A stretch of 64,000 nt of DNA from Dyella acidisoli. GTDB taxonomy: Bacteria; Pseudomonadota; Gammaproteobacteria; Xanthomonadales; Rhodanobacteraceae. A program made the position numbers and the translations under genes. Each line of letters begins with the position of its first letter. The first letter of the stretch is position 1. A model generated the notes under the pieces. That model was not told the origin of the DNA, did no database searches, and was given only the letters and a program-made list of their open reading frames with translations. The stretch spans positions 290,568 to 354,567 of the forward strand of contig NZ_BSOB01000005.1 in the NCBI RefSeq assembly GCF_030160295.1. The letters run 5' to 3'. Below are positions 1 to 11,200 of the stretch, in pieces.

Positions 1-1989
1 GCCGCCGACCATGACCGGCATTGCTGGCGTGAGCAGTTCCAGGTTCACTGTGTAACCCGAATCTGCCAGCAAGGCGTCTTCACGGTAACCACGTACGGCA
101 GCCGCACCGGCAATCTGCAACTGTTCGCTCGAGATGAGCGGGCTGTTCGCCCATTGTCCGTTGAAGCGCCCATGCAGCGAGAAGGCATACGGCAGATTGA
201 CGTAGCGGTCATAGGTGAAGTCGAGGCGACGGTAGTCCGACTTCGCACCTGCACGCGCCGCATTGAATTGCTTGCTGTCGTCGAAACCCGGTGCAAATGT
301 GAAACGTGTATTGACCGTATTGCTGCCGAACCGGTCGACCCACGGAATCTGCAGGCCCGTGTAGAACTGATAGATATGCGGCACCGCATTGGTGGCCGTA
401 GCGCCATTGAACAGCAACTGGTCGCCGATGCTCTTGTATTCAAAGCCACCGGTAACCTGACTGCCGCCGGGGAACCAACCACCCAGCAAATGCGTCCATT
501 GCGCGCCGGCCTGGATGTTCTTCCCATGCATGTTGAAATAGCCATCCTGCACAGGAATGTTGCTGGTCGAGTAGTCGCCTGTGAAGGTGAGCGTGTCGCG
601 CTGGCCGACCGGCATCGTGTAGAGCAGGCTGTGCTCTTTGAGCTGGTGGAAGGTGTCGCTCCAGGTGAAGCTGTAGTCCAGGCGGCTGCCGATGACGCCG
701 AACGCATCGCCCCAGTTGACGCCAGCGCGGAAGCGATCCATGCCGGTCAACGCGGTACCCGTGTTGTCCCACGAGCCGTAGACGCGCAGCGGATAACGGT
801 CGACTGTCTGCAAGATCAGATCGGTGTCGCCCGGCTGAGCACCCGGCGTGAATGACGAACTCACCTGCCGCCACGGCGAATTGTTCAAGAAGCTCAGATC
901 GTTGGTGAGCGTCTTCAGATTCACAGGATCGCCCTGCCGCATGTGCACTTCGCAGGTCAGATCGTGCGAAGAGATGTGCTTCTGCCCTTCCGTGCGGATG
1001 GCACCGAGCTTCGCCGCGGCCAGCACCACCACCAGATTGCCGTTGCGCAGCGGTTGTGGTGGCACGTACACGTTCACGATGTTGTTGGTGTGTGCCGATA
1101 CGTACTTGGTCGCGGTGTGCGTAAGTTCCTTGATCAGCGCCGCGTCTACCGGTCGGCCGATGAAGTCGTGCAGCTTGGCTTTCAGTCCGTCCACATCGGT
1201 GGTGGGTACGCCAGGCTCGGCGCTGACCGCACCGGACTGCGTCAGTGAAGCGAGGTAGGCATCGGCGGAAGCCTGATCGGCAAGTGGCGGCAACGCGGGT
1301 ACGGAATCGACCGCTACCGAGGTGGTGTCGCAGTTGCTCGTGGCGCGACCATCGCCGTCCACGGCAGCTTGCCCTGGCTGTGGTCGCGTGATGTCGCGCG
1401 CAGCCAGTGTGATGCTTGCGATATGACCGACCACTGCGCTTGCGGCGGACTGCGACGCCGCGCTTCCGCTCGCACTGTCCGGCATCGCCGCGGCATCACG
1501 CTGTCCTGTCGCAACAGGCGTCACCGCAAAACCGCCATGGTTGGATGCAGGCATCACGCCCGCCGGAACAAGCGCTGCCGTGCGCGATGTTTGGGATGCC
1601 ACGGCAGCGCCTGCGCCACAGGGTGTGGCGAGATCGGCGGACGACGTCGCTGCCGGTGCCATGTTGTTATCGCGCAACTGCTTCTGCAGTGCAGCCACTT
1701 GGCAGCGCAAAGCTGCGATGTCCTTCTGCTGACGATCGACCAGCTCGGTCGATTGCTGCAAGACGACTGCATCGTGTTGCCGGTTGGCCTGAAGCTCGAT
1801 CAGTTCCTGTTCGGCGCGCTGATCGGATGTACTCATGCCGGACGATGCGGTTTGTGCGTGAACGGGTGTAGCCAAGCTCAAGCCATAACTCAAGGCCAGC
1901 GCTGGCATCAGCACTGAACATCCTCTGGCGCTCGTTGGTAGCAACCGCGCGCTGATGGCGAGCGCGAGCTTTGTCTTCGCGATATTCAT
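1..1989 (-). CDS. TpsB/FhaC-type outer-membrane transporter of a two-partner secretion system (3' end cut by window edge)
   Basis: Reading the minus strand from 1989 gives 663 residues without a stop, so the C-terminus lies beyond the left edge. The N-terminus has a signal peptide ending near PVHAQ, then a Gln/Leu-rich coiled coil (about residues 60-110), a low-complexity Ala/Ser linker, a POTRA-like region containing PLRNGNLVVV, and a beta-barrel. The sequence AAAVRGYRED near residue 640 matches the VRGY loop-6 motif of FhaC/ShlB proteins, which export a large TpsA partner across the outer membrane. The gene follows the giant TpsA gene on the same strand after 247 bases, so this is its cognate transporter. 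Start 1989 has AGGAAA about seven bases upstream; an in-frame ATG at 2019 preceded by GGGGG is a plausible alternative. The long coiled-coil linker before POTRA is unusual for the family. Confidence 0.9.
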   Translation of the reverse strand, partial: MNIAKTKLALAISARLLPTSARGCSVLMPALALSYGLSLATPVHAQTASSGMSTSDQRAEQELIELQANRQHDAVVLQQSTELVDRQQKDIAALRCQVAALQKQLRDNNMAPAATSSADLATPCGAGAAVASQTSRTAALVPAGVMPASNHGGFAVTPVATGQRDAAAMPDSASGSAASQSAASAVVGHIASITLAARDITRPQPGQAAVDGDGRATSNCDTTSVAVDSVPALPPLADQASADAYLASLTQSGAVSAEPGVPTTDVDGLKAKLHDFIGRPVDAALIKELTHTATKYVSAHTNNIVNVYVPPQPLRNGNLVVVLAAAKLGAIRTEGQKHISSHDLTCEVHMRQGDPVNLKTLTNDLSFLNNSPWRQVSSSFTPGAQPGDTDLILQTVDRYPLRVYGSWDNTGTALTGMDRFRAGVNWGDAFGVIGSRLDYSFTWSDTFHQLKEHSLLYTMPVGQRDTLTFTGDYSTSNIPVQDGYFNMHGKNIQAGAQWTHLLGGWFPGGSQVTGGFEYKSIGDQLLFNGATATNAVPHIYQFYTGLQIPWVDRFGSNTVNTRFTFAPGFDDSKQFNAARAGAKSDYRRLDFTYDRYVNLPYAFSLHGRFNGQWANSPLISSEQLQIAGAAAVRGYREDALLADSGYTVNLELLTPAMPVMVGG

Positions 1990-2137
1990 GTCACGTTTCC
2001 TGGCTTTCGGCTGCGCCATGTGCGCATCCCCCGCTTTGCCTGACCATGGGTGTCTCTGCGTCTATGGCGTAAGCGGTAGATCGCCGTCGCCATTCCGTTT
2101 CAGGCTGTATTTGAGCCTTCTCGGAAGCGGTTACCCA

Positions 2138-2151
2138 TCAGAGGAGTCCTA
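2138..2151 (-). promoter_or_regulatory. RcsB-like box upstream of tpsB
   Basis: The minus strand reads TAGGACTCCTCTGAT (last T at 2137), the most divergent of nine copies of TNGGAATNCTCTGAT in this island. It lies in the tpsA-tpsB gap, 149 bases before the tpsB start, and points at tpsB. A -10-like AAATAC follows about 24 bases after the box, as at the other copies. Confidence 0.55.
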
Positions 2152-2192
2152 GACTGGCGCATTAATTGCGCTTTCGACGATCGCCTTCTGTT

Positions 2193-2228
2193 GCTGTCCA
2201 TGGCCTGGTTGCGCAAGCCATGGACAGC
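2193..2228 (-). promoter_or_regulatory. Perfect 12-bp stem-loop just after the tpsA stop codon
   Basis: GCTGTCCATGGC at 2193-2204 pairs perfectly with GCCATGGACAGC at 2217-2228 around a 12-base loop. It starts nine bases after the tpsA stop. No U-tract follows on the minus strand, so it looks like an RNA-stability or partial read-through element between tpsA and tpsB rather than a classical terminator. Confidence 0.6.
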
Positions 2229-2236
2229 GTCCGTCA

Positions 2237-5200
2237 CTACAGCGAAGACAGTGTTGGCGAATGCTCCATGCACACGTGCTTGACCTTGCCGTTGTCCTTG
2301 TCTTCCGGAATGTCGACACAGTTCTCGGCGCTGCCGGGAAACACACCGAACATGAAGCGCGGCGGCGCGTAGTTGCCGTTGATCGGCAGCGAAGCGTCGA
2401 ACGTCGAACGGATGAAGGGCACGGCCGTCTGGTCTACAAACCACGTGGTGGGCGTGTCGAACAGCGAGGAGATGTCCACCACGAAACCGCCGCCGTATTG
2501 CATCTGCGCAGTTCCCGTTGCAGGCGGCACCATCAAGGTAGGTGTTACGGCGATCTGCGTTGGCACCGGTGATGGCGAGGGGCCTGACGAAGGCGAAGGT
2601 GTCGGCACCGGTGTTGGCGTGGGCACAGGTGTCGGATTCGAGCCAATCGGCACCGGTGTCGGCGCCACGGCGGCAAGCGGTGCCTTGTAGAACATGCCGT
2701 AGCCACCGCCGTTGTATCCCGGCACATAACTGCTCGACGGATACGCCTGACCCCAGCGGGATGCCGGTGCATTAGGCGTGGTGATGCCACTGATCGTGCC
2801 CAATTGCACTTGGTTGTTGGCCGTAGTGCCGTAGCCTTGCGGTGCTTGACCACCCGCCACTGCGTAGATCGCCACTCCCGTGTTCGAGCTGATATCGGCC
2901 GTATTGCGGAACCAGCCGGGACCGGGCTTCGAGCCCGACGCCGCATCGGCCACGAACGTGATCGGTCCGTTGGCTGTGACGTTGCTGTGTACGTTCACGT
3001 CCACACCACCGACGCCGATCATCGCGCCACCCACATTCACCGGCTGATCGATTTCCAGCGTGCCGTTGGTGGACGGTGCCGCCAGCAGCGAGAGATTGCC
3101 GCCGGTGGTGATGCCGTTCTGCGCGATGCCTTGCGCGTTGTTGGCTACTGAAGGCGTCAAGCTGACACTGCCCACCGTGAGCTGGCCGCTGCGCGTGCTC
3201 AACGCCATGTCGCCCTTCGTGGTACCCGCCGCGGTCATCGCACCGGCATTGCTTACATAAGCACTACCCTTCGAAGCCGTAACACCCAGCGTATTCACCG
3301 CTGTCTGGATCGCGCTGCCGGATGTGCCGATCGAACCTGTGTCAGCCGTGAGCACTGCGCCCGACGCCGACAGCGTGCCCGCGGACTGCGTGATGTTGTT
3401 GGCTGCTTCGACGAATGCGTTGCCCGTGGTGCTGAGGTTCGCACCCAGGTTCACGTTACCGCTGGTCGACTTGACGTTGATCTCGCCACCACCGCTGGCC
3501 ACGTTGGCATTGACCGCCAGATCGCCACCGTTGGCCTGCAGCACCACATTGCCGCTGCCGTTCGCGCTCACGCCGCTTTGCGTGAGACCGGCCGCATTGC
3601 CGGCCATCGTCGGTTGCACGCTGATGGATGCCACGGTCAGTGGCCCCTTGACCGTACTTACGTTGACGGTGCCGTTGGAGTGCGTCACCGCACCCAGCGT
3701 CAACGCGCCATCGTTCACCGCATAGGCGTTGCCTTGCGCATTCAGACCCAGTGTCTGCACGTTGGTCGCAATGGGAGAACCCGCACCGCCGATGCTGCCT
3801 GCATCCGCGGTCAGCACGGCACTGGCGGCATTCACCTTGCCCTTGGTCTGCGTGATGTTGCCCTGCTTGGCTTCGACGAACGCATTGCCGTTCGTTGTGA
3901 CGTCCGCCGCCAATGTGGCCGCGCCATTCGACAGCAGGTTGATCTCACCCGTATCGGCCGAGTTGTCGACGGCCGTGGACGTGAACATCGTGCCCGTGGC
4001 GGTGGTACCCGACAAATTCGAGTTCGTGAGATCGAAGCCCACTTCGTTGATCGTGCCACCCAGCTGCACTGCACCAGTGGTGGATACCGCCGTGCTGCCA
4101 TTGCCACTTTCGCTGGTCGCCAACACCGGTGTATCGCCCGCAGCGATCGCCGTGGCCGTGTCGTACACCACGGGTGCGTTCGACGCACCGATGCCGGTTG
4201 CCGCATTCAACGCCAGCGCCGCTGCCTTGATCCCCGGCGCACCCTTGCTCTGCGTGATCGACCCGTTCTGCGACGTCGCCACCATGCTGTTGGCCACCGT
4301 CACTGCACCCAGCTGCAGGTTGCCGCTGGTTGCAATGTTGGCCGCATCGCCGTTGTTGAGCGTGACGGTACCGAACGTGTTACCCGTGTTGTTCAACACG
4401 ATGCGGCTGCCCTGCCCGCCATTCAGCGCATTGTTGTGCACGTCGTAATTGCTGCCGGCGATGGTGCCCAGCGTGTTGTTCTGCATAACCGATGGCGTAT
4501 TCGCGCCAGCCACCGCGTTTACCGTCACGTTACCCAGATTGAGCGCGGAGGTCTGCACCAGGTTGTAGTCGGCAGTGGTCTTGGTGAGCGTCACCGGCGC
4601 CTTCGCCGTGTTGAGCGTCACCGTGCCCAGCGTATTCGCGCCGCCATTCAACAGAATGGCATTGGTCGCACCACCTACGTTGCTGACCGTGGTGCTGCGC
4701 AGATCCACGGTGACATTCTGACCCGCGTTCAAATTCACCGACGACAGATCAAAATCCGGACCGCTGCCGGATGCCACCACGACACCCGTGGTCGCTGCAT
4801 TGGCATTGGTTGCGCTGTTGGAGCCGCCGGCTGTGACGCTGCCGTTCGGGCCGTAGGTGTTCACACCGTTGTAGTTGCCACCCACGTTCACGGTGCCGTT
4901 CACCGTGCCGCCGGTTTCGCCTGTCTCAGTCAAATTGCCGCCGACGGTGGTGGTGCCGGTCTGATCCAGGCTGCCCTGCGTGCTGATGGTGTAATTGCCC
5001 GCCACGGACGAGCCGTTCTCGGTCATGCCGGCCGTGCCGTTGGTCAGCGCCGCCGAATTGCCGGTGGTGAAGCGCGTGGTATCCACCGCTAGCGTGGTGT
5101 CGTTGATCAGACCGCTGGTCTGCTGCACCAGGCCCGCCGCATTGATCGACAGGTCGTTCGCCGTAACATTGGAGGCCAGTGTCACACCGCCCTTGTTGGT

Positions 5201-8200
5201 CGACAGCCCCGTCGAACCCAGTCCGGTCATGCCTGAGATCAGATCCACCGTGCCGCCTGTGGCATTGATCGGACCGCTCACCGTGATGCCCGCCGTCGAG
5301 CCTACGTCCAGCGTGTTCGCATTCACGCTGCCGCTCACGTTCAACGCACCCAGGTTCTGGATCACCACGTTACCGGTACCGGTGATGTTGGCCGACAGTG
5401 TCGACACCTCTGTCGCCAGATCCCCCGTCACGCCCGGACCCGAAGCAACCGTACCGATGCCATTGGCCGCCGCCGCATTCAACGTGTTGCCGATCACCAC
5501 CGGCGTCGACGCCGCCTCGTTATCGATGATCTGCCCGTTGGTCGCTGTCAGTGCCACCGTGCCCGTTGCACCGGTCGTGGTCTGTGCCACACCGTTATTG
5601 AAGGTGATGTTGTTGTCAGCCGTGCCGGTGATCGCCCCACTGCCGCTGGTCACGTTCTGATCGATCAGCAGATTCGAACCGCTACCGCCCGCAACGAGAT
5701 TCACCGCGCCCGTGCCGTTCGCACTGACCCCGCTCTGCGTGAGACCCATCGCATTGCCGGCGATGGTCGGATTCACGTTGATCGCGCCCACCGTCAGCGT
5801 GCCGTCGGTGGTCGCCACGTTTACTGCACCGTTGGACGAAGTCACCGCGCCCAGCGTGAGTGCACCGCTGTTCATCGCATTGACATCGCCCTGCGCGCTC
5901 AATCCAAGCGTGCTGACGTTGGTGTTGATCGGGCTGTTTGTCGCGCCGATGCTACCGGCGTTTGCCGTCAGTACCGCATCGTTCGCGCTCAGCAGTCCGC
6001 CGGTCTGCACAATGTTGCCACTGATCGACTGGACGAACGCATTGCCCGTGGTGGTGACGTTCGCCGCCAGCGTTGCCGTGCCGCTGGACAACAGGTTGAT
6101 CTCGCCCGTGGTCGCGGTGTTGTACACCAGCGTCGGCGTCAGCAAGGTGCCAGTGGTGGTGGTGCCCGACAGATTGGAGCTGGTCAGATCGAAGCCCACT
6201 TCATTGATCGCGCCGCCCAGCTGTACTGCTCCGGTGGTCGACACCGCCGTGCTGCCGTTGCCGCTTTCGCTGGTGGCGAGCACGGGTGTGTCGCCCGCGG
6301 CGATCGCGGTGGCCGTGTCGTAGCGGATGGGCGCATTCGTCGCGCCAATACCGGTGGCCGCGTTCAAGGCCAGCGCCGAGGCCAGGATCGCCGGTGCGCC
6401 TGATTTCTGGGTGATTGCGCCGTTTTGCGAATTCGCCACCACGCTGTTGGCCGCCGTGATCGCACCCAATTGCAAGCTGCCGCTGGTGGCGACGTTGGCC
6501 GAGTCCGCATTGTTGATGGTGATGCCGGCAAAGGTGTTGGCCGGATTGTTCAGCACGATGCGGCTGCCCTGCCCGCCATTGAGCGTGTTGTCGTGCGTGT
6601 TGTAGTTGATGCCGTTGATGGTGCCCAGCGTGTTGTTCTGCATCTGCGTGGGCGTGTTTGCCCCCGCTACGGCATTGACGGTCAGCGCAGTTGTGGTCGG
6701 CAGCGCGATCGCTGCGGTCTGCACCAGGTTGTAGTCGTGCAGGCCGGTCGTCACCGTCACTGGCGCATTGGCCGTCGTGATCGTCACCGTGCCCAGTGCG
6801 TTGTTGCCGGTGTTGAGCAGTACCGCATCGGTCGCGCCGGTCACCGTTGCGCTGATCGAGCGCAGGTTCACCGTGATGTTGGAAAGCGTCGTGCCCGCCA
6901 GGTTCACCGACGACAGGTCGAAGTCGGGGCCTGCGCCATTGGCCGTCACCACGCCAGTCACGGCCGAGTTGTTGTTGACGGCACTGTTCGAACCGGCTGC
7001 TGTGATGCTGCCGCCACCGGCAGTGTTGTTCACACCGCTGTAGTTGCCGCCCACTGTCACCGTGCCGTTCACCGTGCCGCCGGTTTCACCGCTTTCAGTG
7101 AGATTGCCACCTACCTTGGTTGCGCCAGTCTGGTTGAGCGTGCCTTGCGTGGTGATGCTGTAGTTGCCCGCCACCGTCGAACCTGCTTCGGTCATCGTGG
7201 TCGCGTTGTTGGACAGCGTCGCCGAATTGCCCGTGGTATAGCGCGTGGTGTTCACGCGCGTGGTGGTGTCGGTGATGTCGCCGTTGGTCTGCTGCACCAG
7301 GCCGGCCGCGTTGATCGACAGCGTGCTTGCGGTCACGTCGTCAGCCAACGTCACGCCACCGGCGTTGTTCGACAACGCGGTGGAACCCAGCGACGTCATG
7401 CCAGAGGTGAGATCCACCGTGCCGCCAGTCGCGCTGATCGGGCCACTGACCGTGATCCCCACGGTCGAGCCGACGTTCAAGGTGTTGCTGCCCACACTGC
7501 CCTGCACATTCAACGCGCCGCTGTTTTGCACCACCGCGTTGCCCGTGCCGGTGATCACCGCGTCCAAGTTCGACACTTGCGTGGCCAGATCGCCCGCCGA
7601 GCCCGGACCACCCGCGCTCGCCGCTGTGCCGATGCCGTTGGCTGCCGTCGCATTCAGGCTGTTGCCGATCACCACCGCCGTGGCGGCCGCTTCATTGTCG
7701 ATCACCTGACCATTGGTCGCCGTCAGGCTCACGATGCCGGTCGCGCCAGTGCCGGTTTGCGCGACGCCGTTGTTGAAGGTGACGTTGTTATTGGCCGTCA
7801 CGTTGATCGCGCCGCTACCGCTGGTCACGTTCTGGTCGATCAACACGTTCGAGCCAGCGCCATTCGCGGTGATGTTGGCGTTGCCCGTGCCGTTGGCGCT
7901 CACGCCCGAGAGCGTCAGGCCCGCTGCATTGGCGGCAATCGTCGGTGTCAGCGCTACGCTGTTCACCGTGATCGTGCCGTTGGTCGTACTCAGATTCAGG
8001 TTGCCGCCATTGGCCGATTCGGCCGCTAGCGTCATCGCTCCGGCGTTGTTGACGAATGCATCGCCCGCACTGTTCACACCCAGCGTGCTTACCGCCGTTT
8101 GCACTGTGCCCGCGCCCGTCGCGCCGATCGGGCCGTTGTCGGACGTAAGCACCGCGCCCTTCGCCGTGATCGTACCGGCGGTATAGGTGATGGCCTGGTT

Positions 8201-11200
8201 GCCTTCGACGAATGCGTTGCCGGTCGTCGTGATGTTCGCGCCCAGGTTCACGTTGCCGGTGGTCGACTTGGCGTTGATCTCGCCGCTGCCACTTACCATC
8301 GCGTCGTTGACGTTCAAGTCGCCGCCGTTGGCCTGCGTGCGGATTGTGCCGGTGCCGTTCGCATTGAGACCGGCAAGCGCCGCCCCTACTGCGTTGTTGG
8401 CGATGGTCGGCGTCAGCGTCACTGCACCGACGGTCAGGTCGCCTGCGGTGGTCTGCACGTCCAGTGCGCCATTGCTCGTGGTCACGCCCGCCACGGTGGT
8501 CGGACCTTGTTCGGTCGCGTATGCGCTGCCGGCCGATTGCAGTGCCAGCTGGCTGGAGTTGAGATTGATGCGGTTGGCTGCGGTGCCGATCGTGGTGCCG
8601 GCTGTCAGCACCACGCCCTTGCCGCTCACCGTGCCCGCGCTTTGCGTGATCGCCTTGTTCTGCGCCTGGATGAACACGTTGCCGCCCGTGCTCACGTTCG
8701 CGCCCAGCGCCACATTGTTGGTGGCCAGCGCGTTGATTTCGCCGGCAGACGAGCTGACCGCCGCATTCACCAGCAGATCCGCTGCGGAGGTCAACTGCAC
8801 AGTGCCCTTGCCGTTGGCAGTCACCGCGTTGCTTAGCGTCACGTTACCGCTGGTGTTGGCGATGGTGATGTTGCCGCCGTTGGTGGTCACCGTGTTGCCG
8901 GTCGTCACCGGGCCGGCCGCGGTCAGCGTGATGTTGCCCAAGAGACTGCTGTTGCCTAGCGACGCGGTGCTGACCGATGTGCCAGTGGTCGTGGTCGCCG
9001 TATTGCACAGGTTCGAGTGCGTGTTGTCGCAGGTGAAGCTGATCGTGTTGACCATGCCGCCCAACTGCACCGCGCCAGTGGTCGACACAAACGTGCTACC
9101 CGTCGGCCCCGTCACCGCGGTGGCCAAGATGCCAGGCGCGCCGGTCGCCGACACCACCGTCGCCGTGTCGTAGTTGATCGGATTGGCCGCCGTGCCGATG
9201 CCATTGAGCGCGGACAAGTTCAGCGTGCGCGCCTGGATCGCCGTGCCGGTGCCGTTGCTGATCGCACCACCCTGGGATGCCACCGACAGGCCGTTGTTCA
9301 CCGTGACGTTGTTGACGGTGATGTTGCCGTCGCTCGACACACCTGCCGTGTCGCCGTTGTTGATCGTGATCGCACCGATCGTGTTGCCCGAGGAGGTCAA
9401 CGCGATACGGCTACCGTTGCCGCCATTCAAGGCGTTGTCGTGCGTGCCGTAGTTGATCCCGTTGATCACGCCCAGGCCGTTGTTTTCCAGGCCCGTTGCC
9501 GCACTCGAACCGGCCACGCTGTTGACCGTCAGCGATGCCACGTTCACCGGTGCGGTCTGCACCAGGTTGTAGTCGTTCGTCGCCGTGTTGACTGTTACCT
9601 TGCCGCCGGTGGTCAAGGTCACCGTGCCCAGCTCGTTCGCACCGCTGCCGTTGAGCAGGATCGCGTCTTGCGCACCAGTCACCGTGGAGGTCTTGCTGCG
9701 CAGATCCACCGTGATGTTGTTGCCGGTGCCCAGGTTTGCCGAGGCAAGATCGAAATCAGGACCGGCGCCGGTAGCCACTACCACGCCCGTCGTGGCGGCA
9801 TTGGCGTTGGTCCAGCTGTTGGCGCCCGCGGCGGTAATGCTGCCGCCTGGGCCGTAAGTATTCACACCGCTGTAGTTGCCGCCGACTTTCACCGTGCCGT
9901 TCACCGTGCCGCCGGTGAAGCCGGTTTCCGTCAAGTTGCCGCCCACCGTTGTGCTGCCGGTCTGATTGAGCGTGCCGCCGGTGCTGATGGTGTAGTTGCC
10001 GGTGACGCTCGAGCCGTTCTCGGTCAGTGTCGACGTATCGTTGGTCAACGTCGCCGAGTTGCCCGTGGTGTAGCGGGTTGTGTCTACCTTCAAGCTGCCG
10101 TCCTTGATCGAGCCGCCGGTCTGTTGCACCAGACCCGACGAACTGATCGACAGCGCGCCGGTGGTGACATTCGCGCTCAGCGTCACGCCGCCTGCGTTGT
10201 TCACCAGGCCGGTTGAGCCCATCGCACCCATGCCCGAGGTCAGATCCACCGTGCCGCCGCTCGCGCTGACCGGGCCGCTCACCGTGATCCCCGCGGTCGA
10301 GCCGACGTTCAAGGTGTTGCTGCCCACACTGCCCTGCACGTTCAACGCGCCGCTGTTTTGCACCACCGCGTTGCCCGTGCCAGTGATCACCGCATTCAAG
10401 TTCGATACTTGCGTGGCCAGGTCGCCAGTCGAACCCGGACCACCCGCGCTCGCCGCCGTACCAATGCCGCTCGCCGCTGTCGCGTTCAGCGTGTTGCCGA
10501 TCACCACGGGCGTCGACGCCAGTTCGTTGTCGATCACCTGGCCGTTGGTGGCATTCAAGCTCACGATACCGGTCGCGCCGGTGCCGGTCTGCGCTACACC
10601 GTTGTTGAACACCACATTGGTGTTGGCGGTTGCCGTGATCGATCCGCTGCCGCTGGTCACGCTCTGGTCGATCAGCACGTTCGAACCGGTGCCGTTCGCC
10701 AGCAGGTTCACGTTGCCGCTGCCATTGGCGGATACACCTACCAGGCTCGCGCCCGCGGCAAGCGGCGTGTTGTTCGGGTTGTTGTCCCAACCTACATCCT
10801 GACCGGTGCCGGGCAGAATGCTCGTGGCGACGTTGACGTTGCCCACCGTGATCGTGCCGTTGGTGGTGCTTACGTTGATATTGGCGTTGTTGCTGCTCCG
10901 CGCTGCCAGCGTCACCGCGCCTGCGTTGTTCACGAACGCATTGCCACCGTTGGCGATCGCCAGATTGGCGGCATTGGTCTGCACCGCGTTGGTCGCCGTG
11001 CCTATGGTGGTGCCCGAGGTCAGCACCACAGACGCGGCGTTGAGCACGCCCGCTCCGCCATAGGTCATCGCCTGGCCCGATTGCGCCAGGATGTTGCCGG
11101 TGGTGGTTGCGTTGGCATCCCAGTTGATGTTGGTTGCCGCGTACGCGTTGATCTCACCGCTGCCGCTGCTGAGCGTGCCCGCTGCACCTTGGTTGATGCT

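Noticed and set aside
2237..2600. CdiA-type toxin at the TpsA C-terminus
   Set aside because: No VENN-like boundary, no toxin-like domain and no small immunity gene after it; the end is HMW-like.
4010..10690. Regular repeats as a CRISPR array or tandem satellite
   Set aside because: The units are 1.67 kb, in frame and protein coding.
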